Positions 1-12,515 of a stretch of 64,000 nt of DNA are shown piece by piece. Numbering within the stretch: the stretch's first letter is position 1; each line of letters starts with the position of its first letter. A program made the position numbers and the translations under genes. Location: NCBI GenBank assembly GCA_947184155.2, contig CAMXCT020000905.1:124001-188000 (forward strand). Direction: 5' to 3'. The notes beneath the pieces were generated by a model. It was not told where the DNA came from, did no database searches, and saw only the letters and a program-made list of their open reading frames with translations. This DNA comes from Cladocopium goreaui. Its lineage: Eukaryota > Sar > Dinophyceae > Suessiales > Symbiodiniaceae.

Positions 1-244
1 CAATGAAGATTCTTTGAGGACTGGATGGCTCATTTGATACATGTTGGTATTCATGATGTTCAGCTTTGGAAATTTCAAATGATTTCCCCAGCCTGCCTTC
101 CCAGGGCCCATGTCCCAAATACCAACCCAGAATTTGTCTACTAAATTGAATATCCAGATTCCACCACTGAAGGTATAATCATTTTTATACGCATATTAAT
201 AATATTCTTTGGGAATATTACTACACAATAGTATGTTCTTTTGA

Positions 245-340
245 GGGAAAACGGCGACCAGGACGGACCACACCAAGATCAAGAAGGACATGAAGAAAAA
301 GAGGGCACCACCAGAAGCAGGCTGGCTCACCTTCCCAGGT
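245..340 (+). CDS. possible upstream exon, Lys/Arg-rich
   Basis: The stretch is more GC-rich than its flanks and open in two frames, both strongly charged; one frame has the motif KKDMKKKRAPPEAG. It ends before a GGTCG-type donor-like sequence near 340. It lies upstream of gene A and could be one of its 5' exons, but no splice phase could be fixed. The first 240 bases show no convincing coding signal. Confidence 0.25.
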
Positions 341-797
341 CGATTGTTTCTGCCAAGTCACCTTTCACAAAATACCCCAGACCTTTCCAGCTTTCCAAAG
401 GGTTGCGCATAGCTTCCTGCGTTGCAATTAGATTTGGACATGGAGTTCAGGTGTTGACACATGGCCTAGGTGGACAAAGCCCCATACCAATCAAGAAATA
501 CATCTTGTGGAAATGCAGTGGTATGCGCTGGTAATTTCAAACTTTTATGATGACTAAAAAATATTTTGAAATGTCACATCATAAGAAATGTGGTGTTTGC
601 AATTGTTTGACATATGCAAAATTGTGTACACCAAAAGTGACCCAACATGAGGGGGCATGTGAAACCAACCCAACAGAATTTTTCACATGCCTTTTGTTCA
701 AGGTATTGAATCAATGAACATTCAAATCGATACTGCTAAATAATTTTTGACCATTTTAAATTATAGTATAATTATACCAACCGCTTCTATGCTTGAG

Positions 798-3700
798 CTT
801 CTTCAATTTTGCCGTTTGGCCCCGGCCAGATTCTGACGCTTCTACGATTCCAGCAACAGCAGAGGAGCTAAAGGCAATGGCCATTCAAAGGGCCAAAGAT
901 GTTCAAGTGACCCCACCCCCAAAGATGAAAAGGAGCAACACTGATGCCAGTGACACTTCCCAGCCCAAGCTTTCCCGAGATGTCCAAAGCCAACAAGTGT
1001 TGCCTACTGCAGTCAAAGCAGGAGCACCGCACACCCAGGTAAAGACGGAACATGATGAGCCAGCAGCACAGCGTGCGTCTCAAGCAGTCCAGGAATGCTT
1101 GAGGAGGCCGTCAACAAGGGATTTGGCATCTCCTGTGGTGCCCCCGCCCAGCAAGCCACCAAGCCAGGCAAACAATCTTCCGATGAGCAAAGCAGCACCA
1201 AAGACTTTGCCAGCACCAAAGACTTTGCCAGCACCAAAGACTTTGCCAGCACCCAAGACTTTACCAGCACCCACGCCAAAGGCTCCGTCAGCAGCACCAG
1301 TGAGCAAGGTGAGCAAGGCTGCGTCAGCACCCCCACCACCCCCTGATCCAAGTGATGATGAATCATCAGGTGATTCGGGCGAGGACAGGAGGTTGGAAAG
1401 ACTTGCCAAGGCTAAACGTGAAGCCCATGCAAGATACATGAGGTTTTCGAGGTCCCTTAGCAGTAGCTTGGTTTAATTCCATGGGTGGGGTGATCATGGG
1501 GTGTAGTGACAGCATCAACCTCTGCCACGCATGAAGTGTGGCGGAATGTAACTCTTTAAACCAAGCAGGTTGGCCAAAGGGTTTCAAGACATCCACCAAC
1601 TACAAAGCAGTGTCATACTTTGAACCAAATAGTTGTTGATTTTAAAAAATATCTATATCATGACATATGAATACATGCATATGATGCATTAAAGAAAACA
1701 TCTGCAATCCAAACATGTGACCCCAGTTTCATTACCCCACATACTGCCAACTAAGGCCCGAAAAGGCGTCGTTTCGGGATAGTGCCATGCTTCAAATACT
1801 TTTGGAGCAGTGGACGAGCTGCAATGGGCAATGGGCCCAATCAGAATTCTTCCTCCAAATAAAACAAAAAAGGAGGAACAGGACGATTGGGAGCAGACGA
1901 TGGATGTGCAAGGCTGAATTACTCTCAAAGTTTGGCAGCCAAGATGTGGTAAACCAGTTGATACAGGCCAAGACCCTCGATGCCGAGATCGCAGCCACCC
2001 ACGTGCGAGCAAACCCAGACTTACATGGGATGGACACCGATGATCCCCGGTAAAACTAATTACATTTTTTTGTAGTGTTGATTTATTTTTGTCTTTTCGG
2101 AAAAAATGTTTTACCTGGGGGACATGACACTTCTCTAGTCCAAACATGAACCATTGTCAGCCGCAACCTGCCCAGGAAACCAGGCAATACCTGGTCTGGG
2201 ACAGGGATGGAGAAGAAACCACGGTTGATCATGTGACGACCAATCTCTTTGAGGCAGCTGAGCGGGATCCCAGCAGGGGCCGGTCCAGGACAAGGAGGAA
2301 GAAAGGAAAGAAGACACGCAAGGGTGACAAGACCAAGGGGTCAAAGAGGAAGAGGAAAGGATCTACAAAGTCATCAAGTTCCAGCAAGAGTTCGAGTCCT
2401 GACAGCTCTGCCAAGTCGTCTTCTAGCTCATCGTCGGGTTCAGAGGCACATCCCTCATTCAGTCAAAACAGTTAGAGACACCTACCATATAATTATACCT
2501 ATTGTTTAATCAATGGTGTGCCATGTAAGTACTAGTGATGTAGGACAATGACATACAAACATTTTATTCCCGTTCCATGATGTCAGTTTTCACACTTTGG
2601 GCGAGGATCCTGCATAGTATAGCACAAATTCCCACAAAGTTCCTTACAACTTTACACTTGGGATTGTTGCAGCTTGAGGTACGGGCCATTTAATATACAC
2701 CAAGTTTGTACACTAGATTCGAAACAATTTTCCCTGGAACGAGGGTTTCCAAAAAAATGTGTTCCAAGCCTTTTTCGTGACCCCACTATTTTTTTCAAAA
2801 ATATGTGGACTCGTGAACCATCCATTTTGATCCATTTTAGACCACTCCATTTGTTTTGGAACTCCGACTTATTTTGGAACCCCAATTCAGTGGAAGACTT
2901 CTTCCGTGGTCACAATGATTGCATTTCATAGACAGGCCAAGAAGAAGAAAGGGAAGACCAAAAAGAATTCGACTGGCAAGAGAGGCAAGAAAGCTGCGAA
3001 GAAAAGCAAAGGCGTAAAAGATCGAAAAAAGAAAAGTGAATCTGAGTCTGGAGCGTCAGAAGAATCCAACAAGGAAACCGAAGAACAGAAAAGGAAACGA
3101 GAGGAGAAGGAGGCCGAAGATGAAAAGAAGAAAGAGGAGAGTGAAAAGAAAAAAGCTGAGAAAGCAATGGAGAAGGCGAAGGAAAAAGAGAAGAAGGATG
3201 CTTTCCGGAAGGATTTACGAAAAGGCACCCAGGCTGGGTTTGTTGGCCCAGGGATTTGCTACTTCCATTCCCCCAACTGTCCATTTGATCCAGGGGCCCA
3301 CATGTGAACTACCGATCTTTTGCTCTTGATCCCACTTCCCTGCGCATCACTCCTTCAGGCGCTCAACAAGGTCAATGCGCAGATTTCCAAAGCCACATCT
3401 CTTGATGACAAGCTTCGCAATATGATCCTTGGCCAGGCTTTGGTTTGGCCGGATTGGCGGTTAGGTTTGGTGGTGATGGCCTGGCTGGTAAGGGTCACGA
3501 TGGAGAACATTGGGGGATTTTCATATTGGTGTTTTCAACTTTGTGCTTTGATGGGAGTCCTGGTCCTCACAGTATAGTATGATTATAGTATCATATAACA
3601 GCATCACATGTATTAGATATCATTTCAAATTCTCCATTACATCATGGTATATTGTTTCTTAAATTTCACATGCGGATCTTTAACTCCACATGTCATTTCA

Positions 3701-4450
3701 ACAAATGCCTTCTGGCTCCATTATATGTGCTCCAAAAGGACAAACACGGCATGTTGAAATGGCCGACTCAGGCAGCATGATCCAACGAGAATAACATGTC
3801 AAGTGTGAATCAAATGGTTTAGAATTCCCATAGTGTGTTGAAGTAGCAGCATCTTGAGAATTACCAAGTTTGAGCTTCTCATAATGTTGGCCAACTATTT
3901 GGAAAATCTTTCCCCAAGCACTGAATAAGTGTTTCGTGTTTGGTTACAACGGGCACTATTACTTGCCCAGGAGTGCATCAGTGCAGAATGCCATCACTGC
4001 AGAAGTAAAACCGCATTTGAGCAAAATGAAGCAGGTCCGTAGCCAATTGCAGAAGGCAGTTGACGGTGCTAAGGTGGGGTTTGGGATAGCTACGGTTTAT
4101 CAAATAATATAATTTGTAATGTAACATTTTCTTGAAATTTTGATTCAGTGATGAAATTGATATATCAACCAATCTCCGTGGAAAAACCTCTATGATATTT
4201 GATTGGTTCTACCAATTGAATGAAATGAACATCAATTGCAAGTTCAATCCCTATCCCCTCCAACATGTTCCGATGATATAGATTTCAGCCTGGAATGAGT
4301 GAACCCAAACTAAAAGTTCTCCCCCAAACTCCATCCATCCACATCAAACTCCAGGTGGATTCGTTGGGAACATTGCTGGATGATGCGGCCACCGCTGAAG
4401 AGGCGGTGACTGCCTTCCTACAGTGCCTTGCAGCCTACAACATGAAGTGA
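798..4450 (+). CDS. gene A: charged multicopy dinoflagellate-family protein (spliced, 5' end uncertain)
   Basis: Seven exons read in one direction. Exon 1 (about 798-1442) is Pro/Ala/Lys-rich with four tandem copies of APKTLP (1197-1265). Exon 2 (about 1787-2049) holds the most conserved-looking segment, with W-x-RRWM-x-AELLSKFG and ANPDLHG motifs. Exon 3 (about 2176-2440) starts ETRQYLVWD and ends in a Ser-rich, basic tail. Exon 4 (about 2937-3231) is almost pure Lys/Glu. Exons 5 (3359-3431), 6 (about 3980-4074) and 7 (4355-4450) are helical; exon 7 begins exactly after CCAG and ends AAYNMK-stop. I recall the exon 2-3 pattern (a W-rich start, RRW, PDL, then QYLVW) from many uncharacterised Symbiodiniaceae proteins, and no function is known to me. 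Composition suggests a nuclear or nucleic-acid-associated protein. The exon 2/3 junction could not be resolved to the base, and further 5' exons may exist. Confidence 0.7.
1197..1276 (+). repeat. coding 18-bp tandem repeat
   Basis: Four to five copies of an 18-bp unit (GCACCAAAGACTTTGCCA) encode APKTLP repeats inside exon 1 of gene A. The frame is kept throughout. Confidence 0.9.
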
Positions 4451-4880
4451 TTCGGCGATTGGGCCGGACTCTGGGTGCAGCTTAGGAACACTGCTGCGCA
4501 CCAGTGTCATAGATCGTCGTTGCCAGCCTCTTGTGCTAGGAGCAGCCAAGAAGTGTCCAGGTGATCCAATCAGTGCAACCCACACCAATTCTATTTGGAT
4601 TTGTTTTCACATTGGGAATCTCCACTACTTCAACGCCCAAAGGTTGTATTTACAGATTGTTCAATGAAAATCAATTGGAGGACATTGGCTGGGTTTTCAT
4701 GTGGTGAGTCCATACTTCACCCATAATCCCCGGGGTGATCTTTTGTAGCCGACAGCTTTGGCTTTCATCTACGAGGATGTTAGCTCTGTCAGTGTTCAAT
4801 TTACTTTAGCCAAGTAGCCATTTGGGAAATGGCCGAGGAGGGTGATTTGATCTCCGCTCACCCTGATTAAAAAGAAGCTA
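4451..4880. other. stretch between genes A and B
   Basis: This holds the presumed 3' UTR of gene A (4451-4560, moderately GC-rich) and then non-coding sequence. No promoter or polyadenylation motif stands out. A short open stretch at 4829-4868 is too brief to call. Confidence 0.4.
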
Positions 4881-5018
4881 AGGCGCATGTGCACATGCAG
4901 TGCCAAAGAACATATCAAAAAGTTAGATCAACTATATGTTTTGTAAATTTCAACTTATATATAGATCAGATTATTCAAAACAACAGCATGTATAATCCCT
5001 GTATGGTCGCCACGCACG

Positions 5019-5930
5019 CAGGTCTTTGTGATGAGGGGGAGCCAGTCACCCTTCATGGCCACATTGATGATGTTGCGGCAGGTGTGCCTTGGCTTTATAA
5101 ATCCAAGTTGGGACTAGACATATTATTTGTTTTGATCAGGGGATATACCAAATTAATCTATAGTTGTCCATTACTTAATATCTTGAGATCTGGTAACATA
5201 CCCTTTGGCAACATACCCCTGACCAGAATAAACTAACATCAAGTGAAGGAAAGACCGTGCCAACTTGACCTGCACGTTTTAAATATTGGCCGGTACTGTG
5301 TCCCACCATTCCCCTGAAGTTGCGCCCATGGCCAGGCAACTTCAATCTCAAAGGCGATGTCTCGAATCAGAAATCAAGTTCAAGCTCCTTGGTTGCATCT
5401 GATGGGACTTTTGGTTCTTGTGGGCATTTTCGGTGCTTGCAAATCCTGATGGTGAATTCATTTTTAAGATGGGTTAAGTTAGGTTCTGATGGGAAACCAC
5501 TGGGGCCAAAAAATAGTGTTCAAAAAACTTTGCCAAGCATGTTTATGATAAGTCATTGTCGTATTTGATGATATGGATGTTTTCAAAAATGGGGGGGCAG
5601 AAAATGGAAGCATTAATAGGGAAGTCAAAAAATGTTTGGATTATGTTAATGTCATCTATTTTGAGAAGTCCACCTAAAAGCTAGCCGTATAAGGTCAAAG
5701 ACCCTTGTCCAATCCTTTCCAGGGTGTTTGCCCCAGGAATCTGGAAATGCTTGTCATCCTGAAGTTATTCAACTGGGACAACACTCTGGACACAATGATG
5801 TGCGTGATTTTTGGCGCCATGCCGATATCCCTGTTGCCTCTTGGTTTTTAAAGGCCCCAGGTGGTTGGAGAAAGGGCAATACCTTCGTAGCTATGGTTGA
5901 AATTATTAACTACCAAAACAAAGGTTTACC
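5019..5930 (+). CDS. possible 5' exons of gene B
   Basis: Three protein-like pieces lie upstream of the gene B core. About 5019-5111 follows ACGCAG and contains the motif GEPVTLHGHIDD. About 5309-5450 has a Ser-rich open frame. About 5726-5930 follows TTCCAG and contains DIPVASWFLKAPGGW. Their phases do not join simply and their similarity to the recognisable core is unknown, so they may belong to gene B or to a separate gene. Everything between them is AT-rich intron-like sequence. Confidence 0.35.
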
Positions 5931-6213
5931 ACCAACATGTAATATATCGATCAATTGGTCCCCCTACTTTGGAGCCATTCCCAACTGGGCCCCTCAATCA
6001 CCAAAGAAACCACCAAAATTATGTTTCCAATCATTATTATTCAAAAAATATGTTTTTTGGAAATCATAGTCTAAAAATGGACAACCCTTTTTGTTAACTG
6101 CTAACTTAACCCTGTTCCTGACAAATACTTCTAGGGTTATTGTTATGTTGTAGATACTAGACGATGCCGATTGTGCATTGCAATTACAGGTTACCAGTCT
6201 AGATTGAGTCTAA

Positions 6214-9200
6214 ATGGTAGATGGGTTTCATTATCATCACCTTAGCCCAGAAATATGCGCATCTATGATGTCCACTGGTTGGTGGCCCGAGGCAATTCAT
6301 GAAGTCAGGGTTCCTGTCAAAAATGAGAAGGCCCCACATGGCATGTGCTTCCAGAAGTTCCCGATCCTACACCCTCACGAGATTTTATCCTACCTATGGG
6401 ACGAGGTAGGCATTGTGGTACCAGAGTCTGAAATTGCAAAATACTGGCACACGGCTTGGCAACGTGGTGAGCCGTGGGCTACATCGAGCCCAGCTAGTGA
6501 CAAGCACATTCCAGTCGGCTTGCACGGTGACAGTGCAAGGCTGTGGTCACAAAACAAATTCGAAAAAATCACTGCAATTCATCTTAACATCGTGCATTTC
6601 CGACCATGTTCGGTTCGCTTTTCGAGATGGTGTCTCTTCAGTTGCCCAACCCACCTATTGTTCAAAAATAGAACGCTCAATGTGGTATGGAAGCGGCTGA
6701 CATGGTCGTTAGAAAGTGCCTTTGAAGGTTTGCACCCGATGACAGGGGTTGGAGGGAAGCCTTTATCACAACATGAACAAAGCTGTGCAGGGCAGCCTTT
6801 GTCTCGGTCTGGTGCCAAGTGGGCACTGACTGAGCTCCGTGGAGACTGGGAGTTCCATGTCCAGACATGGCGTCCCAGGGCAAGCTGGCAGGCAAACAGA
6901 GTGTGTTTTAGGTGCCCTGCACTAGCCAAGAGCACCCAGCCTAGCTACTTGTATTGGAACCACCATGGGGAGGAGTGCGGGTGGGAGTCTGAAGAGTATG
7001 GGTTGGCTGGATTTATGGCACACGCCTTGAAAGACACAAACCTGTGCACCCTGGCTAACTACAAGTTATCAAGTTTTTGGTGCCTTGTGTTTGCCATGTT
7101 TCAGTTGGGATACCCATGAGGGTTGTTGGTGATAATGTTTCTTGAAGGTCATTGTCAGCAGTGAGGTCCGTTGCTGACCCTGTCAATGTTTCGGCACCCT
7201 TCAATCCTGCGTTGGTGTACAATGCATACATTAAACCTCGGACTGGTTTTCTCAGCAAATGGAGGGTCGTTGAATCTCCACTGATTTTTGCAAAGTTTTG
7301 CACTTTGTGTTTGAAAATACGACTGCCAAACACAGAATCGAATATTTGGTATTTTGTTTTGACTTGTTAGCTCTGCTATGTTAAACATTCGTATCCATTT
7401 CACTGGCCGATGCTAAGGATCCTTTTGGCTGAAGACCTTGGGTACTTTGGTGCTGGAGATTTTGATGACCGGCTGGATGCTGCGTACAAGCATTTTGTCG
7501 CCTACTGCAGGAGTCGTCATATCAGCCACTCCCAGCCACCCTTTACTCCCAAAATGGTCACGTGGAGAATCCATTATGTCATGTCATATTTCTTTGTTTG
7601 CTTTCGGTTTACTTACCAGAAGTTTGGGTTCCTTCAAACCCATCGAGGCCTTTATTAAGACTCCTCATGAATTTAGTTGGTTTCTGCACCCAACCTAGCA
7701 TTTCTCCCATCACCACATGTGTAAGCGGCTAAGGTGAAGAAGAAAACTGGGGAGGTCCTTTTGACTGCCAAGGCTTACAATGGCAGAATCATTGTGATGT
7801 GGCTGAACCACTGCCTTTTGGATGCTGTGCAGAGACATCCTGACCATCAAATTCTTGTTCTCACCAGTGTTGCGATGATTCTTGGTTCATAACGTTCAAG
7901 TACTGCGCCTTACCACAAGTTGAATAATGGTCGCCCAAGAGTGGTGTAGTCCCATTTGGAAAACCCCCAATCCATTTTCTTGGGTCAATATGTTCAACCC
8001 TTGTTTCAGCGGGTGGGGCTTGAACCACTTCATTAATCGTTTAATTAAGGAATTGTCCCATATTGTCCCCCAAAGATTACCTTTGGAGAAACTCCCATCA
8101 CACTGGCACTGCCAAGGAGCAATCTTGCGAAGTTCTTCTCCATCATGGAGGCGAATCCCCGCCACATGCCGCATGGCCGCCAACTAGCGGTATCTAATCA
8201 ATGGAGTGTTCTTGTCATTCCTTGAAATTTGGAGCGCTCAATTCATCAGCCCATTTGAAAACTATTTCATACACGGTTTGAAAGAAGATATCAGATATCC
8301 CCAGGATGATTTCAAATCTCCAAGCTACAAAAATGCATATAATTTGCTAACATATTACCACCCTGGATTTCCATAGCCAGCAAATATGCCATATAATTCT
8401 CACACACACAACATGGGATTACCAGTGATTACCCGGGAATGACCACACTTTCTAAATTGGGTTGCCTTGGATTTCCAAAGCCTATTGTTGGATCACCCTG
8501 GGTCTCTTAAATCTATCTTTGGGTTAACCTTGGGTTTCCAACCTCAACTGTTGAACCACAGATATCCTAAGTCCCCAACGGAACACCCTGGATTTCTAAA
8601 GCCTAGTATCTCCAAAGCCTATGTTTGGTCACCCTAGATTCCAAAGCCTTATTATTGCTTTGTTTGATTTTGGATATCCGAGGTCTTTGTTTGTGTTTTC
8701 ACCAGTGCCCAAAGTTTGAACTGCAATTAGCCATACTTAAGACTAGGTTGGTGTAAACTAGGAAAGTGGCACCAAGTCGCAACACTTCTTCATCCCAAGG
8801 ACTGGACGTGCTTCAGTGTCACTTCACGATGTTGGCATCCGTTTCGTGGATTTGTACCAAACACTGTGTGTGGAGCATGTGAGGCTGGGGCCAAAGAATA
8901 TATTATCATTGATAAATTATCATGTTCTTACAATGCATCACGTTGTAGCAGGGATTCCCTTCTTACTTGGCTTGACTGGTGCAGGCTTCAACAGAGCCGT
9001 TGGTTGATGAAACCCAAACTGCATGCAGCTCATCTGAATCAAAATGACATCCGCTGATTGCAAGCCATTCCTAGTGTATTGTTGCAAATGGGATGTTTCC
9101 AAGGTCTTAATTCATATTTGCCGCGATGTTCGGCGATTTAGTAACTTGGATGGTTGTATAGGGTAGAAGAATTGGTGTCTTGCCTCTTGTATGTGTTGGC

Positions 9201-9470
9201 TGCTTTGTAGCCTGGGAATGACTTAGGATCCAACCCACGATTTGTCCACACGTTTATCGATGAGGATAGTATGCGGTGGGTGAAAGGTACCTTGGTTTTT
9301 GAAATAGGTTTTTGTGCATGTGTGGCATGATATGGCTGGCGTTTGCCCATTTTACATTTGACAGAAATTGTTTTGAACCTGAGGCATCATGGCAAGAGCG
9401 CATACCAGAACACGGCACACCTGGCTCTTGAAATGTACCAAATTAAGGCCCTGCAAATCTACTTTCATCT
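6214..9470 (+). CDS. gene B: large multicopy dinoflagellate protein family, function unknown (spliced core)
   Basis: The largest exon (about 6220-7079) is open for 290 codons and carries family landmarks I recall from many Symbiodiniaceae proteins: FPILHPHEILSYLW, then HIPVGLHGDSARLW, then LRGDWEFH and CFRCPA. Further exons in the right order are 7165-7264 (motif ILRWCTMHTLNLG), 7418-7556 (CRSRHISHSQPPFTPKM), 7734-7880 (LLTAKAYNGRIIVMWL), 8120-8189 (FFSIMEANPRHMPHG), 8817-8865 (VGIRFVDLYQTL), 8985-9050 (RWLMKPKLHAAH) and 9365-9470 (HHGKSAYQNTAHLALEM). The 7165 exon has AG at its start and the 8120 and 8817 exons have clean AG/GT borders. The expected conserved block between RWLMKPKLH and HHGKSAYQN was not found, so the gene may be degenerate. 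The high copy number of this family suggests spread by retroposition or a mobile element, but no enzymatic motif is evident. Confidence 0.72.
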
Positions 9471-9534
9471 TTGGCACCCATTCAGTCACACACTCTATCA
9501 CACTCCATCCACTGTATTTTTGATTAGGCCATGT

Positions 9535-9666
9535 GGCCTGTGGGTGCAGGTTGAGAGCAATGAAGCATTCCCAATCCCGAAAAAGGAGCTTTGGCTTGAT
9601 TTGGATAGCCAGTCTGGTGATTTTTTTAAAACAAATCGATGGCAACGGGTCCTAGCTCCGATTTGA
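9535..9666 (+). CDS. possible terminal exon of gene B
   Basis: An open frame with the motifs PIPKKELWLDLDSQ and FFKTNRWQRVLAPI ends at a TGA (9664-9666). It follows gene B directly in the same orientation. I do not recall this C-terminus from the family, so membership is inferred from position only. Confidence 0.35.
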   Translation, partial: GLWVQVESNEAFPIPKKELWLDLDSQSGDFFKTNRWQRVLAPI

Positions 9667-11140
9667 TTGAACTTGTTGACTGCCAACTGCAGTTTGATTG
9701 AGGACACGTGAATCCAGAAGAAGATGAACCTGTTTGCACAAGCCCAGTTTCACTTGATACATTTGTGGATGGAAAAATGGTGGATGGAGCGTGATTGGGC
9801 GTGAATGGGTGCCAAAGATGAAAGTATGTTTCACAGAATCGTGAAACCTACTTTAGGGGAAAGACCGTTGTTTTAATAGGCTTTGGAATCCTAGGGTATA
9901 TATATGTATGGATATATGATATATGATATATATATGTGTATGGGGTAAAATGGCTATTCACCACTTACTTACTGGGATGGCCCCCCTAAGTATGCATCCG
10001 TATGTTCCATCTATGTATGCCCTCGAAATTTCCACTACACAATGGGTGAGGTCAAACCCTATATAAAGCGACAAACGGGTAGCATTTTAGAACAAACATG
10101 GCGTTAGGGACCGCCATTTTGTAAGAGCATTTTTTGTGGAAACTGTACTACCTCAAATTTAAAGACAATTTGTAGCACTGGAAAATGTGTTTAGCTCTAG
10201 TGTAGGTAATGCCATTTTGTTGAAAAAGCAAATGTAATTTTGTTGTAGGTAATGCCATTTTGCAAAGAAACACTAGTGTCATCTTGTAGATTTTTCCTTA
10301 GGGGGTACACAACCATTATCCTCCATTTTGTCCGGAAAAATGCTACTTTGGATTCATGTCACTACTTCAAAACAACCCTGCCCATGCTGCAATGACCCAA
10401 GGGTCAATACCTATGCAAATGGCAAACAAACTATTGTTTACAAAAAGGCAATCAAAACAAGTATCGACACAGGTGAGCGCAGAGGCCAGATGATGGGATT
10501 TTGTCTCTACAAAATGGTTCGGCAGTGTTGCAAGATTTGTTATACTTGTATGGTTTTCATGGAAGGTCATGGTTTAACAGTTTAAACATATTTGTATAGA
10601 GGCGAACGAACTCCCTTTTTCGGAGACAAACTTTCCAGACTCCTTTCCATTTTCTAGATTTTGGACATGCCCTCACAGTTGAAGCCATCAAAGTGACTCA
10701 TTTGGCCTACATGGAACCGTAAACATCGTCAAATAGATAATATTGTTTCATGATTGTAGGGTTCAGTCTTCCTAGGTAACAAAAGGTTGGGACATGTTTC
10801 GGAGTCCAGGCAGTCACAATCCAACATGAACCCAGGAGCAAAGCGAGTCATTTTGATTTGTTGGAAAGGCTTTACAATACCCATATGCTCCATGTATGGT
10901 ATCTTTATATACCTACATGACTGGTTTTTTGTTAGGGTAAATGTTGGTAAATATTCCATACATGCAGCATTTGGGATATTTTACAACCTAACAAGATCGT
11001 TTTTTAAAATGTTTTTTGCCTCTGAAGATTAGCGTAAACCTTTCCTAAGGATTGGGGTTTCTAAGAAGCGAACAATTGCAGCAGGGGCCTCATCAAGGGC
11101 CAGTCGGTGGATTCCCCACGTTTTAAACAGGTCCATGGAG
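9667..11140. other. repeat-rich non-coding stretch
   Basis: A TA-rich microsatellite lies at 9897-9945. A partial copy of palindromic family 3 lies at about 9950-9998. An imperfect 45-bp direct duplication built around GTAGGTAATGCCATTTTG lies at 10202-10262. Open frames at 10328-10585 and 10787-11032 have no codon bias. The frames at 11085-11140 are too short to judge. Confidence 0.5.
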
Positions 11141-11269
11141 TACTGTCTGGCGGCTAATCCCACTTAGTAAGTGGGTGAACCACCGCAATTTTCTAAGTAG
11201 GGTAAGTAGGTTTAATCCAGTTATAAACTGGGGATACAACCTGGCTACTAACTAGGATGAGCCACCAAG
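11141..11269. mobile_element. palindromic element family 3 (diverged copy)
   Basis: Imperfect terminal inverted repeats, GTACTGTCTGGCGGCTAATC and the mirror of GTACTTGGTGGCTCATCC, enclose internal inverted segments around TAAGTGGG. It shares core sequence with the copies at 37617-37845 and 42603-42744. Confidence 0.5.
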
Positions 11270-11437
11270 TACACCAAAGCAACTGGACCGCATTTGATGG
11301 ATGTTTCTGTGCTGATAGCAAAGATGTGTGGCCTTGTGTCCAAGTAGACTTCCCGGTGTAGGTCATGACCCACCAGACCTTTACACATTTTGATAGCCAC
11401 CCCAAGACAGCGAAGTATAAAGAATCCTATTGATTTA

Positions 11438-11552
11438 GCCTCTGGTTATTTAACAATATTTAACATAGCCATGGAAAATCACCATTTTTAATAGGTAAAC
11501 CATCTATAAATGGGCCATCTATACCATGGCTATGTAACAAATAACCAGAGAG
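11438..11552. mobile_element. introner-like palindromic element, family 1
   Basis: The left end CTCTGGTTATTTAACA pairs with the right end AAATAACCAGAG, and the CATAGCCATGG sub-terminal motif is mirrored as CCATGGCTATG. Size is 115 bp. It lies 70 bp upstream of a good exon of gene C. Confidence 0.75.
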
Positions 11553-11621
11553 AAATAGTTCCTTTCCGATCTCTTTGGGGTTTACTCAACGACCAAAACT
11601 CCCGTCGTCCAGGAACAGCCG

Positions 11622-12515
11622 GAAAAAATTGGCGGATGTCATCAAAGTTTGCCATGAAGCTGCCGAAGCGGACAGACGCAACCACGAACTGCAACTTGGC
11701 CAAACAGGCTGGCAAAGGATATTTAGTACTTATATACAACTTGTTTTTTTTTAAAATGTTTTTTGTCATAGATGGACAGCTATTCATCACATGAGTGTTA
11801 TGTAAATATGTAGTATATACACCGAACATATATTTCTAATATACCTGTGTTTGTAATGATATGTTTAGTATTGTTTTTCAATTTATGATATAAATATAAA
11901 TATATATACATATATATTATACAATATAATATTTTGGCAATATATATACTATGAGGGGACATGGCGCAGAAGCTGTTTTGAATCAGTGAAAAGGGTCCAC
12001 TTTCCGGAGCCGCAAGACGCCATGCTGACCTCTTGCTCTCTGGCAGCGTGCCGCCTTTACAACGCTTATGTCAGGAAGCTGTCTTGCGTGCATCTTGGGA
12101 GGTGCGTGGTACAAAGTCAGGAGCGCACCTACCACCCTCACAAGTCGACCTACGACCCTTCAAGGCCACATCTACGACCTTCAAACCCGCATGCCAGGAG
12201 CGCACCTACGACCCTCACAGCTCAACCTACGACCCTTCAAGATCACACATACGACCCTCAAACCCGCATGCCAGGAGCGCACCTACGACCCTCACAGCTG
12301 AACCTACGACCCTTCAAGGCCACACCTACGACACCCTCAAACCCGCATGTCAGGAAGTCACGACGAGCCTTTGCGCACTTTGGCCGAATACAAAGGTATT
12401 AGCCAAAGCGCGTGAAAAGGAGGAAAGGCTGAAAGCCTCTAATACACCACCAACAGTTGCGAGGCAAGTTTTAGCGCTGTATGGAGTCCACATTGCCAAA
12501 GCACACAGAACGTAG
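11622..12515 (+). CDS. gene C: small spliced gene, unknown function
   Basis: Exon 11622-11710 follows GTCCAG and is open with strong charge alternation (motif EAAEADRRNHELQLGQ). A middle segment around 12040-12115 is open in two frames. The terminal exon (about 12397-12515) follows ACAAAG, contains KAREKEERLK and ends AKAHRT-stop. A 77-bp minisatellite separates the middle and last pieces. A short helical charged protein is predicted. I do not recognise the family, and the exon joins are not phase-verified. Confidence 0.5.
12119..12352. repeat. 77-bp minisatellite, three copies
   Basis: Units start at 12119, 12196 and 12273 (77, 77 and 79 bp). Each begins AGGAGCGCACCTAC and contains several sub-repeats of CTACGACCCTC. 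The array is open in all three + frames because the internal sub-repeat lacks stops, so translation does not show which frame, if any, is coding. Confidence 0.9.

Noticed and set aside
4812-4833. AAGTAGCCATTTGGGAAATGG, partly like the dinoflagellate spliced leader
   Set aside because: Only about 10 bases agree, the leader's ending is absent and no donor follows. Chance similarity or a very old relic cannot be separated.
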